Shown here one piece after another: positions 55,533-64,000 of a stretch of 64,000 nucleotides of DNA. How positions within the stretch are numbered: the stretch's first letter is position 1; each line of letters starts with the position of its first letter. A program made the translations under genes and the position numbers. The DNA comes from an uncultured Clostridia bacterium (lineage in GTDB: Bacteria; Bacillota; Clostridia; Lachnospirales; CAG-274). The notes below the pieces were generated by a model. That model was not told the origin of the DNA. It saw only the letters and a list, made by a program, of their open reading frames with translations, and made no database searches. The stretch spans positions 1-64,000 of the forward strand of contig CANQBJ010000003.1 of assembly GCA_947589665.1 (NCBI GenBank), in the 5' to 3' direction.

Positions 55533-56510
55533 ATGCGTGTATTTAAGGTAACAACTTTTGTTATATTACTTTGTCTGCCGGTTTCTGCCGCAGTATATTT
55601 TAATGTGCCTGTCTTATTTAATATAGCGGCAGCTCTTGTTATACTGTTGGCTGCCGATATTATTTTATTTATGGCTTCAAGGGGATGCAGGGCATATGTA
55701 ATGTCGGATAAGACAGAATACAGCAAGAAAAATAAGGGGATAATGACCCTTGAGGTGGGGAACAGATGCTTTTATCCCGTAAGCAGGGTCAAGGCTGCAG
55801 TTACTATAAAAAACAGATTCTATAAGGGCAAGACCAATTATTACGTTTTCCCTTTAGGTATGTTCTGCCGTAAAAAAATAAGAATTCCATTTACAGCCGT
55901 TTATAGCGGAATTTATGATATTCATATAGATAAGCTGGAATACACGGATATGTTCGGGATATTAAAAAAAAGCTTGGAAAGTGACGTTGCATATTCTTTT
56001 TTTGTGCTGCCGAATAATACAGGTAATAATGATATAGATATATTAGGAGCCATAGATACAGACAGTATACCTTCCGATAATGTTTATTCCGCAAACAGTG
56101 GTGATATCAGTTCTTTCAGAGAATACAGAGAAGGCGACAGGCTGAACAGTATAAACTGGAAGCTTACTGCCCGCATGGAAAATATATACGTGCGTGAATA
56201 CGAGAAGACAAGTATGGATGAGGCTGTTATACTGTTGGATATGTATATTAATACTCTTGATAATGCGCTTGATGAGCTATGGACTATAATGAACGGTAAA
56301 ACAAATTTTTATGTTTTCTGGCTGCCTGCCGGCGCCGAGGAGTTTGAAAACAGATATGTTTCGGATAAAGCGACTGCCGAATATGTATTGACCGATATTT
56401 ATAACTCGGCTCCCGATATGATAAGGGACAGAGGACTGAATGAATATAAAAGACTGTATAAGGGACATGAATTCTTGTATGTGAGCAGCAAAACGGAGTC
56501 GGTTCAATGA
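55533..56510 (+). CDS. DUF58 protein
   Basis: 325 residues. Two N-terminal membrane helices (about 5-45), then the DUF58 motif DISSFREYREGDRLNSINWKLTARMENIYVREYEK (about 190-225) leading into a degenerate von Willebrand A-like fold (ILLDMY). Partner of MoxR in many bacteria. ATG overlaps nothing upstream (17 bp gap); the gene overlaps the next by 4 bp. Confidence 0.9.
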   Translation: MRVFKVTTFVILLCLPVSAAVYFNVPVLFNIAAALVILLAADIILFMASRGCRAYVMSDKTEYSKKNKGIMTLEVGNRCFYPVSRVKAAVTIKNRFYKGKTNYYVFPLGMFCRKKIRIPFTAVYSGIYDIHIDKLEYTDMFGILKKSLESDVAYSFFVLPNNTGNNDIDILGAIDTDSIPSDNVYSANSGDISSFREYREGDRLNSINWKLTARMENIYVREYEKTSMDEAVILLDMYINTLDNALDELWTIMNGKTNFYVFWLPAGAEEFENRYVSDKATAEYVLTDIYNSAPDMIRDRGLNEYKRLYKGHEFLYVSSKTESVQ

Positions 56511-58432
56511 GAAATAAGAATACAGGCGCAGCAGGTATCATATTTAACAAAAAAAGCTATGTTATTTCAGACCTTAATATCATAAGCTTTATAATAAGGT
56601 ATGTTCTTGTTGTTGCATCCTCTTTTTTAATAATTTACATTGGCTTTAACAGCTTTAATATCGATATAGAGATGAAAGCTATGCTTAAGATAGACGCAGT
56701 ACTGGCTTTTATTTTAATGCTTGCCGATATCAATATTTTTACTGCCGTTGCTGTAAACGGCGGATTGCTGTATCTGTTATATAAATATATTAAAACCAAT
56801 TCCGATATACTCAAAAGCGGTATAATGTCTGTAATGAATGAGGCATATGGTGTTATTCGCATTGCGTTTAGTCTGCCCGAGGTAGACGGTTTTGACAAGG
56901 TAATGCAGAACACTACTCTTACGGTAAATATGCTTGCAGGCACTGTAACAGTTGCTGTTGTAATGGTCATTGCCCTTGTAGTGGGACGTTATATGTCCAA
57001 AATATTGTACGGCATCATTGTTATTCTTTTACTTGGGCTTACTGCCTTTGGAGGCGGTACAGTCGGCATAAGACCTGCTGTTGCCGTTGTCACTACATTA
57101 ATTGTAGTATGTATTTTGAATATGTGTTCAGGGAGCAAGCTGACCCTCGGAAATAAATTTAAGCATAAAAAAAACATATACTCTCGCAGGGGAGATAGTA
57201 TATATACAGTGCAGCTTTGTTTTATTGCCTGCATAATAGGTATAGCCGCAGGCTCAGTCAAGGGTGTGCAGAATATATCAAAGGAATATAGCGGCAACTT
57301 AAAAGCAACGGTGAGAGATGTTGCCGTTATGAAGTATGTAGAATACAAGAAGTTCGGCAATCAGGACAGCTTTGATGCGGGACAGGTAGGCTATCAGGCT
57401 TATTTCAGACCTAATATGAAAAAGAAAAAAACAGTTCAGCTAAGTCCTACTGACGGCGAAAGTACACTGCTTAAGGAATTTACAGGGCAAAACTATATCT
57501 ACAGAATGAATATGTGGACAAGCTCCGATACAGAGGATGCGGATCTATATTTGAATATCGATGAAAAAAACAAGGAAATAATAGATAATATATGTAAAGA
57601 ACAAAATTTCAGTAAAAGCAGTGATATTGCAAAGGCTGTATCAGACTATCTCATCAATAATTATACATATTCCATAGATACTGAGCCTTTACCCTATGGC
57701 AGCGACTTTATAAACAGCTTTCTGACGGAGACCAAGAAGGGCAATGCTACCCATTTTGCCTCAGCTGCCGTTCTTATATTCAGAAATTTAGGAATTCCTG
57801 CCAGATATGTAAGCGGATATAAGGTGGACAACGAACAGATATTAACAAGTAAATATAACAGGAAAAGCGGACAATTCAATGTGGATATAACCAATGCAAA
57901 TGCCTACGCTTGGGCTGAGATATATGACAGTAAAAAGGGCTGGACAGCGGTAAATGTATCAGAACCGCCTTCCTTGGAGGAAATGAAAGAGCTTATAGAC
58001 AGTGAAGAAGTAAAAGAAAATCCCTCCACAGATATAGATAACTATTTCAGAACTGTAGACAAGGAAAAATATTCACCTAAGAATATAGGACATTTCATTA
58101 TAAAAACAGTAGTGAGAATTTTAGTGATACTGGCGCTTTTGGCACTATTGCTGATATTGTTTAAATTGTTATGGGTTATTTTGAAAAAAGCCATAAATTA
58201 CGCAAAGGCAGACAATTCTAAAAAGGCGCTTATATTAATAGAAAGCTTTAATAAAAAAGCAGGCATATCCACAAACTCTCTGAAAGAGCTTGCTGTAATA
58301 CTAAAGGAAAGAGGCAAATCATCCGAAAGGGTCGATAATATGATAAAGCTTGCCGAAAAAATAATTTTTTCAAAGAAATCCTATAGTAATGATGTTAAAA
58401 AATTATACCGCATTTTAAAAAGCCTGAAATAA
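56507..58432 (+). CDS. transglutaminase-fold membrane protein with a lost catalytic triad
   Basis: 641 residues: about six membrane helices in the first 240 residues, an extracellular domain, a transglutaminase-like domain (about 360-490), then one more helix (about 535-560) and a cytosolic DUF4129-like tail. The fold matches TgpA/YebA proteins next to MoxR-DUF58. The catalytic Cys/His/Asp positions hold Ala414 (KKGNATHFAS), Tyr467 (NAYAWAEIY) and Asn483 (GWTAVNVS), so this copy cannot use the usual chemistry. GIPARYVSGY is intact, confirming the alignment. Third gene of the operon; hairpin terminator follows. Confidence 0.88.
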   Translation: MRNKNTGAAGIIFNKKSYVISDLNIISFIIRYVLVVASSFLIIYIGFNSFNIDIEMKAMLKIDAVLAFILMLADINIFTAVAVNGGLLYLLYKYIKTNSDILKSGIMSVMNEAYGVIRIAFSLPEVDGFDKVMQNTTLTVNMLAGTVTVAVVMVIALVVGRYMSKILYGIIVILLLGLTAFGGGTVGIRPAVAVVTTLIVVCILNMCSGSKLTLGNKFKHKKNIYSRRGDSIYTVQLCFIACIIGIAAGSVKGVQNISKEYSGNLKATVRDVAVMKYVEYKKFGNQDSFDAGQVGYQAYFRPNMKKKKTVQLSPTDGESTLLKEFTGQNYIYRMNMWTSSDTEDADLYLNIDEKNKEIIDNICKEQNFSKSSDIAKAVSDYLINNYTYSIDTEPLPYGSDFINSFLTETKKGNATHFASAAVLIFRNLGIPARYVSGYKVDNEQILTSKYNRKSGQFNVDITNANAYAWAEIYDSKKGWTAVNVSEPPSLEEMKELIDSEEVKENPSTDIDNYFRTVDKEKYSPKNIGHFIIKTVVRILVILALLALLLILFKLLWVILKKAINYAKADNSKKALILIESFNKKAGISTNSLKELAVILKERGKSSERVDNMIKLAEKIIFSKKSYSNDVKKLYRILKSLK

Positions 58433-58445
58433 AATTCAGGCTTTT
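58418..58445 (+). terminator. terminator of the MoxR operon
   Basis: AAAAGCCTGAA / TTCAGGCTTTT arms overlapping the last codons of the transglutaminase-fold gene. Confidence 0.8.
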
Positions 58446-58482
58446 ATTAGTCTTTATATTAATATTAAGATTTGGTTTTTAA

Positions 58483-59328
58483 TTAGTTTATATATGTAGT
58501 AAGTGTTCCTATATTTTCAATAACACATTCCACAACATCGCCTTTTTTAAGAAATTTAGGCGGACGGAAACCCATACCTACGCCTGCCGGTGTACCCATA
58601 GCAATTATAGTGCCTGCTTTAAGCGTCATTCCCTGTGATAATTCCGCTATAACATGGGGTATATCGAATATTAGAAGGTCTGTTGTGCTGTTTTGTCTTA
58701 ATTCACCGTTTACAAAGGACTTGACAGTAAGTATAGGAGGCCTTGAAAATTCATCCTCCGTCACTATGCACGGTCCCATAGGGGCAAACCCGTCAAGACT
58801 TTTGCCAAAATACCACTGCTTGTGTATTGTCTGAAGATTTCTTGCGCTTATATCGTTCATTATAGTATAGCCAAATACATAGTCAAAAGCCTTCTCCTTT
58901 GTAACATTCTTAGCGTCTTTTCCTATTACGACGGCAAGCTCACATTCATAATCCAGACTGTCAACAATATCTTTATAATCGGGAAGTACACCCTTATCGG
59001 GCAGACATTCATTTACTCTCTTTGAAAAATATACAGCGTAGGGTCTGTCTCCGCCAAATGCCTCCTTCTTATAGCGCGCAGATTCCACAGCATGCTCAAG
59101 AAAATTTATTCCAAGACATATAATATCCTGTCTGGGATGAGGAATAGGCGCAAGTATCTTACTTTCCTGTATAGCTATGGGATTTCCTGCCATAGCTACA
59201 AGCTTTTCGATATTGCTGCCTGAGAGAATAAGCTCGTTCATAGAAGAATAGGGCAGCGGATAAATATATCTGTCTGTAATTGCTCCCACCATGGTTTTCC
59301 CAAGGTGTACAAAAGTAATAAGTTTCAT
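58483..59328 (-). CDS. fumarylacetoacetate hydrolase family protein
   Basis: 281 residues. N-terminal beta region, then the FAH fold with metal ligands in LDYECELAVVIGK (Glu, Glu) and the GYTIMNDISARN segment; ends TPAGVGMGFRPP-x-FLKKGD. The family includes 2-keto-4-pentenoate hydratases, acylpyruvases and 5-oxo-carboxylate decarboxylases. ATG at 59328 follows GGGGGTG; upstream Met codons are not used. Could act on a sugar-acid breakdown product, but nothing here fixes the substrate. Confidence 0.87.
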   Translation of the reverse strand: MKLITFVHLGKTMVGAITDRYIYPLPYSSMNELILSGSNIEKLVAMAGNPIAIQESKILAPIPHPRQDIICLGINFLEHAVESARYKKEAFGGDRPYAVYFSKRVNECLPDKGVLPDYKDIVDSLDYECELAVVIGKDAKNVTKEKAFDYVFGYTIMNDISARNLQTIHKQWYFGKSLDGFAPMGPCIVTEDEFSRPPILTVKSFVNGELRQNSTTDLLIFDIPHVIAELSQGMTLKAGTIIAMGTPAGVGMGFRPPKFLKKGDVVECVIENIGTLTTYIN

Positions 59329-59429
59329 ATAAAACACCCCCTGAATGTATATATATACAAGTAAAGTATAGCATAGGTGCATAAAAAATAAAAGTCAGAA
59401 AAAAAATTCGAAAAATATCGAACAAACAT

Positions 59430-59458
59430 TTGACAAACGAACATATATATGGTATAAT
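59430..59458 (+). promoter_or_regulatory. promoter of the 59534 gene
   Basis: TTGACA (59430-59435), 17 bp, TATAAT (59453-59458). The leader holds a CAAGGAAAT/ATTTCCTTG hairpin before the ribosome site. CGAACAAACATTTG (59419-59432) overlaps the -35 and resembles the SOS box at 12 of 14 positions. Confidence 0.8.
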
Positions 59459-59533
59459 ATGTATAAATCAAGGAAATGATGTAAATATTTCCTTGGGATC
59501 AATCGAACAAATTATTATAGAGGAGGTTTTTAT

Positions 59534-59839
59534 ATGAATATCAGAAAATTATGTATCAGATTATTGACAATTATAACATTATCATGCGTTTTGTTCTGCG
59601 TTAATTTCTTTATAAGCTGGAGCGGAAATGTAGCATTTGAAAGTATGATGAGGGCAACACTCCCGTTTATAGCGCTTGCCTCTGTTTGCTGGCTTGTTTA
59701 CGGCATTGTGGCAGACGGTATTTACAAAGAAAATGTTAAAAAACATAAGGCTATAAAGAGAAGAGCAGCTGTAAAGAAAAATAATGTCATATATCTGGAC
59801 AGCCTTATATCCTTAGGTTATTATAAAAAGGCCTGCTAA
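59534..59839 (+). CDS. small two-helix membrane protein
   Basis: 101 residues: a short basic N-terminus, two hydrophobic helices (about 9-29 and 44-64), then a very basic stretch (KKHKAIKRRAAVKK) and a C-terminal Tyr/Leu-rich helix. ATG follows GAGGAGG. Has its own strong promoter. No family recognised; a membrane regulator or stress protein is possible. Confidence 0.65.
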   Translation: MNIRKLCIRLLTIITLSCVLFCVNFFISWSGNVAFESMMRATLPFIALASVCWLVYGIVADGIYKENVKKHKAIKRRAAVKKNNVIYLDSLISLGYYKKAC

Positions 59840-59863
59840 TTGGCAGGAGGATACACTGTAAAA

Positions 59864-60147
59864 GGGCAGCTTTTTGTAAGCTGTCTCAGCGTGTCGATAA
59901 AATCGACACGCTTGAAAGAAATGCATGCATTTCTTTCAGTCTAATTAAGGTAGGAACCAGCCGTGTTTTCTGTAATTTTGGTGTTAAACACCAAAATTAC
60001 AGAAAAGTTCCTGTCCTCGGAGGAAGTGAATTCCTCCTGCGGATTAAAGTCTGCGACGCTTTTTGCAAGCCGTTCATCTCGCTGATTTCTTTTTGAGTTA
60101 AATTTTTACTTTTTCGACAGTCTGGGGCAGCTTTTTGTAAGCTGTCT
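59864..60147. repeat. hairpin-rich segment between duplicated terminator arms
   Basis: A 23-bp sequence beginning GGGCAGCTTTTTG is repeated at 59864-59886 and 60125-60147. Between the two lie four hairpins: AGCGTGTCGAT-AAA-ATCGACACGCT (59888-59912), a loopless 26-bp palindrome (59913-59938, centre ATGCAT), a 41-bp hairpin with 20-bp arms and a single-base loop (59966-60006), and GGAGGAA/TTCCTCC (60019-60037). It looks like an inserted mobile-type DNA element or a structured RNA; no ORF. It fills the gene-free stretch 59840-60226 with the promoter and terminator. Confidence 0.75.
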
Positions 60148-60154
60148 TTTTTTA
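60126..60154 (+). terminator. terminator, right copy
   Basis: GGCAGCTT-TTTGT-AAGCTGTC (one G-T pair) followed by a seven-T run. Confidence 0.75.
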
Positions 60155-60163
60155 TGGATATAG

Positions 60164-60192
60164 TTGACAAATTCGTTTATTTATTTTATAGT
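60164..60192 (+). promoter_or_regulatory. promoter of the RpiB-family gene
   Basis: TTGACA (60164-60169), 17 bp, TATAGT (60187-60192). Confidence 0.7.
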
Positions 60193-60226
60193 TTATATAT
60201 AATTATTATATGAGAGGTGTAAAATT

Positions 60227-60865
60227 ATGAAAATTGCTTTGATCAATGAAAACAGCCAAGCGGCTAAAAACGAGCTTATATGCTCAGTACTTAAAAGTGT
60301 AGTTGAGCCTAAGGGACATAAGGTATTCAACTATGGAATGTACACTGCCGAGGACAAGGCACAGCTTACCTATGTGCAGTGCGGTATATTGGCGGCAATA
60401 CTTCTTAACTCAGGCGCAGCAGACTTTGTTGTAACAGGCTGCGGTACAGGAGAGGGCGCTACACTTGCCTGCAATTCCTTCCCCGGAGTTTTATGCGGAC
60501 ATATAGTAGACCCATCTGACGGATATATGTTTGCTCAGATAAATGACGGCAACTGCGCTGCATTTCCTTTTGCAAAAGGCTTTGGATGGGGCGCTGAGCT
60601 CAATCTTAAGTATACCTTTGAGCAGCTTTTCTCAGGCGAAAGCGGACAGGGCTATCCTAAGGAAAGGGTAGTGCCTGAGCAGAGGAACAAAAAGATACTT
60701 GACGAGGTAAAAAAGGTTACTCACACAGATATGCTTACAATACTTAATAATATAGATCAGGATTTACTTAAGGGTGCTGTAAGCGGTGAAAAGTTCAGCG
60801 AATATTTCTTTGCAAACTGTAAGGATGATGAAATTGCAGGATATATAAAGGGAATTTTGTCATAA
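60227..60865 (+). CDS. RpiB/LacA/LacB-family sugar isomerase
   Basis: 212 residues. N-terminal RpiB fold with the active-site motif VTGCGTGEGATLACN (about 70-84; RpiB uses CGTGIG) and YTAEDKAQ, then a C-terminal extension of about 60 residues. This longer form in Firmicutes includes isomerases of unsaturated uronate breakdown (DhuI type), which fits the pectin genes here, but ribose-5-phosphate isomerase cannot be excluded. ATG follows GAGAGGTG. Its own promoter and terminator make it a single-gene unit. Confidence 0.82.
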   Translation: MKIALINENSQAAKNELICSVLKSVVEPKGHKVFNYGMYTAEDKAQLTYVQCGILAAILLNSGAADFVVTGCGTGEGATLACNSFPGVLCGHIVDPSDGYMFAQINDGNCAAFPFAKGFGWGAELNLKYTFEQLFSGESGQGYPKERVVPEQRNKKILDEVKKVTHTDMLTILNNIDQDLLKGAVSGEKFSEYFFANCKDDEIAGYIKGILS

Positions 60866-60883
60866 TTAAAAATTTCAAACATT

Positions 60884-60918
60884 AAAAAATGCACACCGTA
60901 TTTTGGTGTGCATTTTTT
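60884..60918 (+). terminator. terminator behind the isomerase gene
   Basis: AAAAAATGCACACC / GGTGTGCATTTTTT arms around an 7-nt loop. Confidence 0.88.
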
Positions 60919-60985
60919 AAAGATATTTGAAAAAGCAAGTAATTAAGCAATTTTCAATAAATTTTTAGGCTAGGGGAAGTCTCGC

Positions 60986-61019
60986 AACTATTCGTAAAAG
61001 GATAGTTTTACGAATAGTT
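60986..61019. other. stable hairpin before polC end
   Basis: Perfect 14-bp arms AACTATTCGTAAAA and complement with a 6-nt loop and no T-run, between the isomerase and polC 3' ends. Role unclear; possibly mRNA 3' stability. Confidence 0.6.
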
Positions 61020-61082
61020 GGGGCTATATTCCGGAACATTTACTTTCATAACTGCCTTTATACCTCTAATGGCTTATTATAC

Positions 61083-64000
61083 TTATGTAAACAAGGTAAG
61101 CTGATCCGTATCTCTTATACCGTCTACTACTCCGTTTACCTTCAACTGCTCAATAAGTTTTTTTCCAAGCTGAGTTCTGTTGAACAGGTCCTCAAGAGTT
61201 TCAAACTCTCCGTCCTTTCTTGCATCTACTACAGACTCTGCCGCAGATACTCCCATACTTTCCACTGTACACAACGGCGGCAGTAATACATCTTCTCCGT
61301 TCTCATTTTTAACTACTTTGAATTTAGTAGCCTCTGAATTATGAATATCTATCTTTGTAAATTTATAGCCTCTGATATACATCTCTATAACAAGCTTTAA
61401 TAATTCCGCTACAGCCTTATCCTTGTCAGATGCCTGTTTACCCATAGCTATTATTTCGTTATATCTGTTTTCAGCCTTTTCAAGTCCGAAGCACATATTA
61501 TTATATTCAAAATTATCATATTTCATTGAGAAATGTCCTGCATAAAAAGCTAACGGATAGTTTATTTTAAAATAACCTATTCTGAATGTATTTGTACAAT
61601 ATGCCACAGCATGTCCTTTTGGGAACATATATTTGATTTTCTTGCAGCTTTTAATATACCAATCGGGAACATTGTGTTCCCTCATAAGAGCTTCCTCATC
61701 GGGTCTCAGTCCACGTCCCTTTCTTACGTTTTCCATAATTGAGAAAGCATCTGCATTAGGTACACCATGGAGCATAAGATATACCATAATATCATCTCTT
61801 GTAGGAATTACCTCATTTAATGTGCATATTCCCTGCTCTATAAGCTCCTGGGCATTGCCGTTCCATACATCAGTTCCGTGAGAAAGTCCCGATATCTTTA
61901 CAAGACCCGAAAATGTCTTGGGCTGGGTTTCAAGGAGCATTCCTATAACGAAGTTTGTACCAAATTCGGGAAGTCCGAGAGTTCCTGTCTTACAGTGTAT
62001 CTGCTCCTCTGTTACTCCAAGTGCCTTGGAAGATGTAAAAAGCGACATTGTAGCCTTATCATTCATGGGTACATCCAAGGGATCAAAGCCTGTAATATCC
62101 TTATACATTTTCAATATTGTAGGTACATCATGACCCAGCATATCCAGTTTTAAAAGACAGGCGTCTATAGAATGATAATCAAAATGTGTTGTTGTTACGC
62201 CTGAGTCCGCCTTATTTGCAGGATGCTGTACAGGACAAAATTCGTGGATATTCGTATAGTCGGGTACTATTACAAGACCACCGGGATGCTGACCCGTAGA
62301 ACGCTTTACACCAACACAGCCCTCTACAAGACGGTTTATCTCACTGGTTTTCATTGTAATGCCCTTTTTCTCGCAATATTTAAGCACATAGCCGTATACG
62401 GTCTTATCCTGCAATGTAGATATTGTACCGGCTTTATACACATTTCCGCTGCCGAACAAAGTTTCGCAATATTTATGCGCCCTTATCTGGTCCTCGCCTG
62501 AAAAGTTAAGGTCTATATCAGGCTCCTTGTCGCCCTTGAAACCCAAAAAGGTTTCAAAGGGTATTGCCTGACCGTCTTTATTCATTTCTGCGCCGCAAAC
62601 AGGACATTTTTTATCAGGCAGATCAAAGCCTGAATTTCCTGCGACCTTCCTTACTTCCTCAGATGTAAAGTCCGAATACTTGCAGTTTGGACATACATAA
62701 TGGGGATCAAGAGGATTTACCTCTGTTATTCCAGCCATAGTAGCGGCAAATGAACTGCCTACAGAACCTCTTGAGCCTACAATATAGCCATGGTCATTGG
62801 AATCCTTTACAAGCTTTTGGGCTATGATATAAAGAACTGCATAGCCGTTGCCTATTATTGAGTCAAGCTCCTTATTAAGTCTTGTTTCAATATTTTCGGG
62901 CAGCGGATCGCCATAAATTTCTTTAGCTCGCTGAGTAGTTATCCTGCGCAGATCATCCTCCGCACCCTCTATTTTAGGCGGACATTTTCTATGAGGTATC
63001 GCTATGATACCGTCATCGATCATATCTGCCACAAGATTTGTATTGGTAACTACTATTTCATAGGCTTTGGCTTCATCGAGATATGAAAATTCATTTAGCA
63101 TCTCTTCTGTAGTTCTGAAATAAAGCGGCGCCTGATTTTCACAGTCCTCAAGCTTAAAGCCCTCGCCTATCTGCACTATTCTTCTAAAATCGGCGCATTC
63201 GGGATCAATGAAATGGACATCGCCTGTAGCCGCCACAGGCTTATTGTATTTATCGCCGAGAGCAACGATTTTTTTGTTGATATCGATCAGATCATTTTCG
63301 CTCCTGACGGATTTACCGCTGCGGCTCGTGTTGTTTATCATAAATCTGTTATTTCCTATGGGCTGTACCTCAAGATAATCATAGAAATCAACTATTTCCC
63401 TGATATCCTCCTCGGGCATATCATTATATACAGCCTCATATAATTCGCCTGCCTCACAGGCAGAACCCAATACAAGATTTTCCCTGTATTTAAGCAATTC
63501 AGACTTAGGTATGCAGGGTCTTGAACTCCTTTTATTGAAATATCTGATATGTGATGCCGATACAAGCTCATACAGATTTTTAAGACCTGCCTGATTTTTG
63601 GCAAAGATTATAATATGATATCTTTTTGATATCTTGGATTTATCTATTGTTTCTGTGCCTACAGCATTTATTTCATTTACATTGGAAATACCTTTTTCCT
63701 TAAGTCTTTTTACAAATTCTATAAAACAAAGGGCTGTAGCCTCTGCGTCATTAACGGCTCTGTGATGATTTTCAAGGGAAACATTAAGCTCATTGCATAC
63801 GGTATCCAGTTTGAAATTATTGAGCTTTGGCAAAAGAGCCCTTGACAGCTCAAGGGTATCTATAACCGTATTATCGATATTACTGCCCTTTTCTCTTGCA
63901 AACCTTCTTATAAAGCCTACATCAAAGCTTGCATTATGGGCTACAAGTATACTCTCGCCTATAAATTCAAGAAATTCGGGAACTATATCCTCCTCTGTGC
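61083..64000 (-). CDS. polC: DNA polymerase III PolC, 5' part outside window
   Basis: Replicative polymerase of low-GC Gram-positives, with proofreading exonuclease. The frame runs off the right edge; the first complete codon is near 63998, inside the exonuclease domain (ILVAHNASFDVGFIRR; NHHRAVNDAEAT with catalytic His/Asp). Then a PHP remainder (ATGDVHFIDPECADFRRI), a four-cysteine zinc module (CPNC...CPVC), catalytic Asps in KEPDIDLNF, the polymerase core (FPKGHAVAY) and the C-terminal clamp-binding motif QLTLF. ATG-like codons inside are not the true start. Complete PolC is about 1450 residues; roughly 970 are present. Confidence 0.96.
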   Translation of the reverse strand, partial: TEEDIVPEFLEFIGESILVAHNASFDVGFIRRFAREKGSNIDNTVIDTLELSRALLPKLNNFKLDTVCNELNVSLENHHRAVNDAEATALCFIEFVKRLKEKGISNVNEINAVGTETIDKSKISKRYHIIIFAKNQAGLKNLYELVSASHIRYFNKRSSRPCIPKSELLKYRENLVLGSACEAGELYEAVYNDMPEEDIREIVDFYDYLEVQPIGNNRFMINNTSRSGKSVRSENDLIDINKKIVALGDKYNKPVAATGDVHFIDPECADFRRIVQIGEGFKLEDCENQAPLYFRTTEEMLNEFSYLDEAKAYEIVVTNTNLVADMIDDGIIAIPHRKCPPKIEGAEDDLRRITTQRAKEIYGDPLPENIETRLNKELDSIIGNGYAVLYIIAQKLVKDSNDHGYIVGSRGSVGSSFAATMAGITEVNPLDPHYVCPNCKYSDFTSEEVRKVAGNSGFDLPDKKCPVCGAEMNKDGQAIPFETFLGFKGDKEPDIDLNFSGEDQIRAHKYCETLFGSGNVYKAGTISTLQDKTVYGYVLKYCEKKGITMKTSEINRLVEGCVGVKRSTGQHPGGLVIVPDYTNIHEFCPVQHPANKADSGVTTTHFDYHSIDACLLKLDMLGHDVPTILKMYKDITGFDPLDVPMNDKATMSLFTSSKALGVTEEQIHCKTGTLGLPEFGTNFVIGMLLETQPKTFSGLVKISGLSHGTDVWNGNAQELIEQGICTLNEVIPTRDDIMVYLMLHGVPNADAFSIMENVRKGRGLRPDEEALMREHNVPDWYIKSCKKIKYMFPKGHAVAYCTNTFRIGYFKINYPLAFYAGHFSMKYDNFEYNNMCFGLEKAENRYNEIIAMGKQASDKDKAVAELLKLVIEMYIRGYKFTKIDIHNSEATKFKVVKNENGEDVLLPPLCTVESMGVSAAESVVDARKDGEFETLEDLFNRTQLGKKLIEQLKVNGVVDGIRDTDQLTLFT

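Overview
The window looks like chromosome from a low-GC anaerobic member of the Clostridia (Firmicutes), probably a gut-type pectin user. Evidence: DNA polymerase III of the PolC type, a CIRCE-controlled groESL operon, strong GGAGG ribosome binding sites, TTGACA-N17-TATAAT promoters, SLH, ComEA/ComEC and GerMN proteins, and A/T-ending codons (AGA, ATA). The genus cannot be fixed from this sequence. No tRNA, rRNA, CRISPR array, IS transposase or prophage was seen.

Layout. 1-2.9 kb: surface proteins, a WG-type propeller protein cut by the window edge and an SLH protein gene broken by one in-frame TAA. 2.9-7.7 kb: a small P-loop ATPase and the parE-parC pair. 7.7-8.5 kb: a promoter/operator and a terminator around a stretch with no intact ORF, read as a dead gene or an RNA. 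10-15.8 kb: hexuronate operon uxaB-uxaA-uxaC, followed by a repeat-containing stalk-domain protein. 16-19 kb: inducible beta-lactam resistance cassette (class D beta-lactamase, blaI, blaR1) with palindromic BlaI operators at both promoters. 19.1-23.2 kb: a run of small accessory genes (lipoprotein, GNAT, AlkD-like with an in-frame stop, MazG-like, TIGR04076, TfoX-N, ASCH) with a duplicated promoter block. 23.6-31.4 kb: DD-carboxypeptidase with a very basic tail; then comEA, a two-component system, a GerMN protein, a short comEC and holA, all on the + strand. 31.7-39.7 kb: leuS, an ECF sigma/DUF4179 pair, a three-gene DUF6062 operon, an OGG1-type glycosylase and a DUF554 protein. 39.7-45.4 kb: groESL, M20 amidohydrolase, class I glutamine amidotransferase, CBS-ACT protein, MerR regulator. 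45.6-50.2 kb: a 1424-residue secreted pectin methylesterase/rhamnogalacturonan acetylesterase with a 51-residue peptide gene behind it. 50.2-64 kb: ilvE, gltX, two membrane proteins, a MoxR/DUF58/transglutaminase-fold operon, an FAH-family enzyme, a small membrane protein, an RpiB-family isomerase and the 3' part of polC.

How the genes fit together. The secreted two-domain esterase would demethylate and deacetylate pectin outside the cell, and UxaC-UxaB-UxaA would carry galacturonate to 2-keto-3-deoxygluconate; the RpiB-family isomerase could serve the unsaturated uronate branch (inference). Response regulator, kinase and GerMN protein are ordered like mtrA-mtrB-lpqB of actinobacteria.

Most unusual structure. 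Three intergenic copies (261-333 bp) of a MITE-like element share a 13-bp terminal inverted repeat and internal hairpins that vary between copies while staying paired. A different hairpin-packed segment (about 240 bp) lies between a duplicated terminator arm near 60 kb. Two genes carry a single in-frame TAA, and one transglutaminase-fold protein has lost all three catalytic residues.
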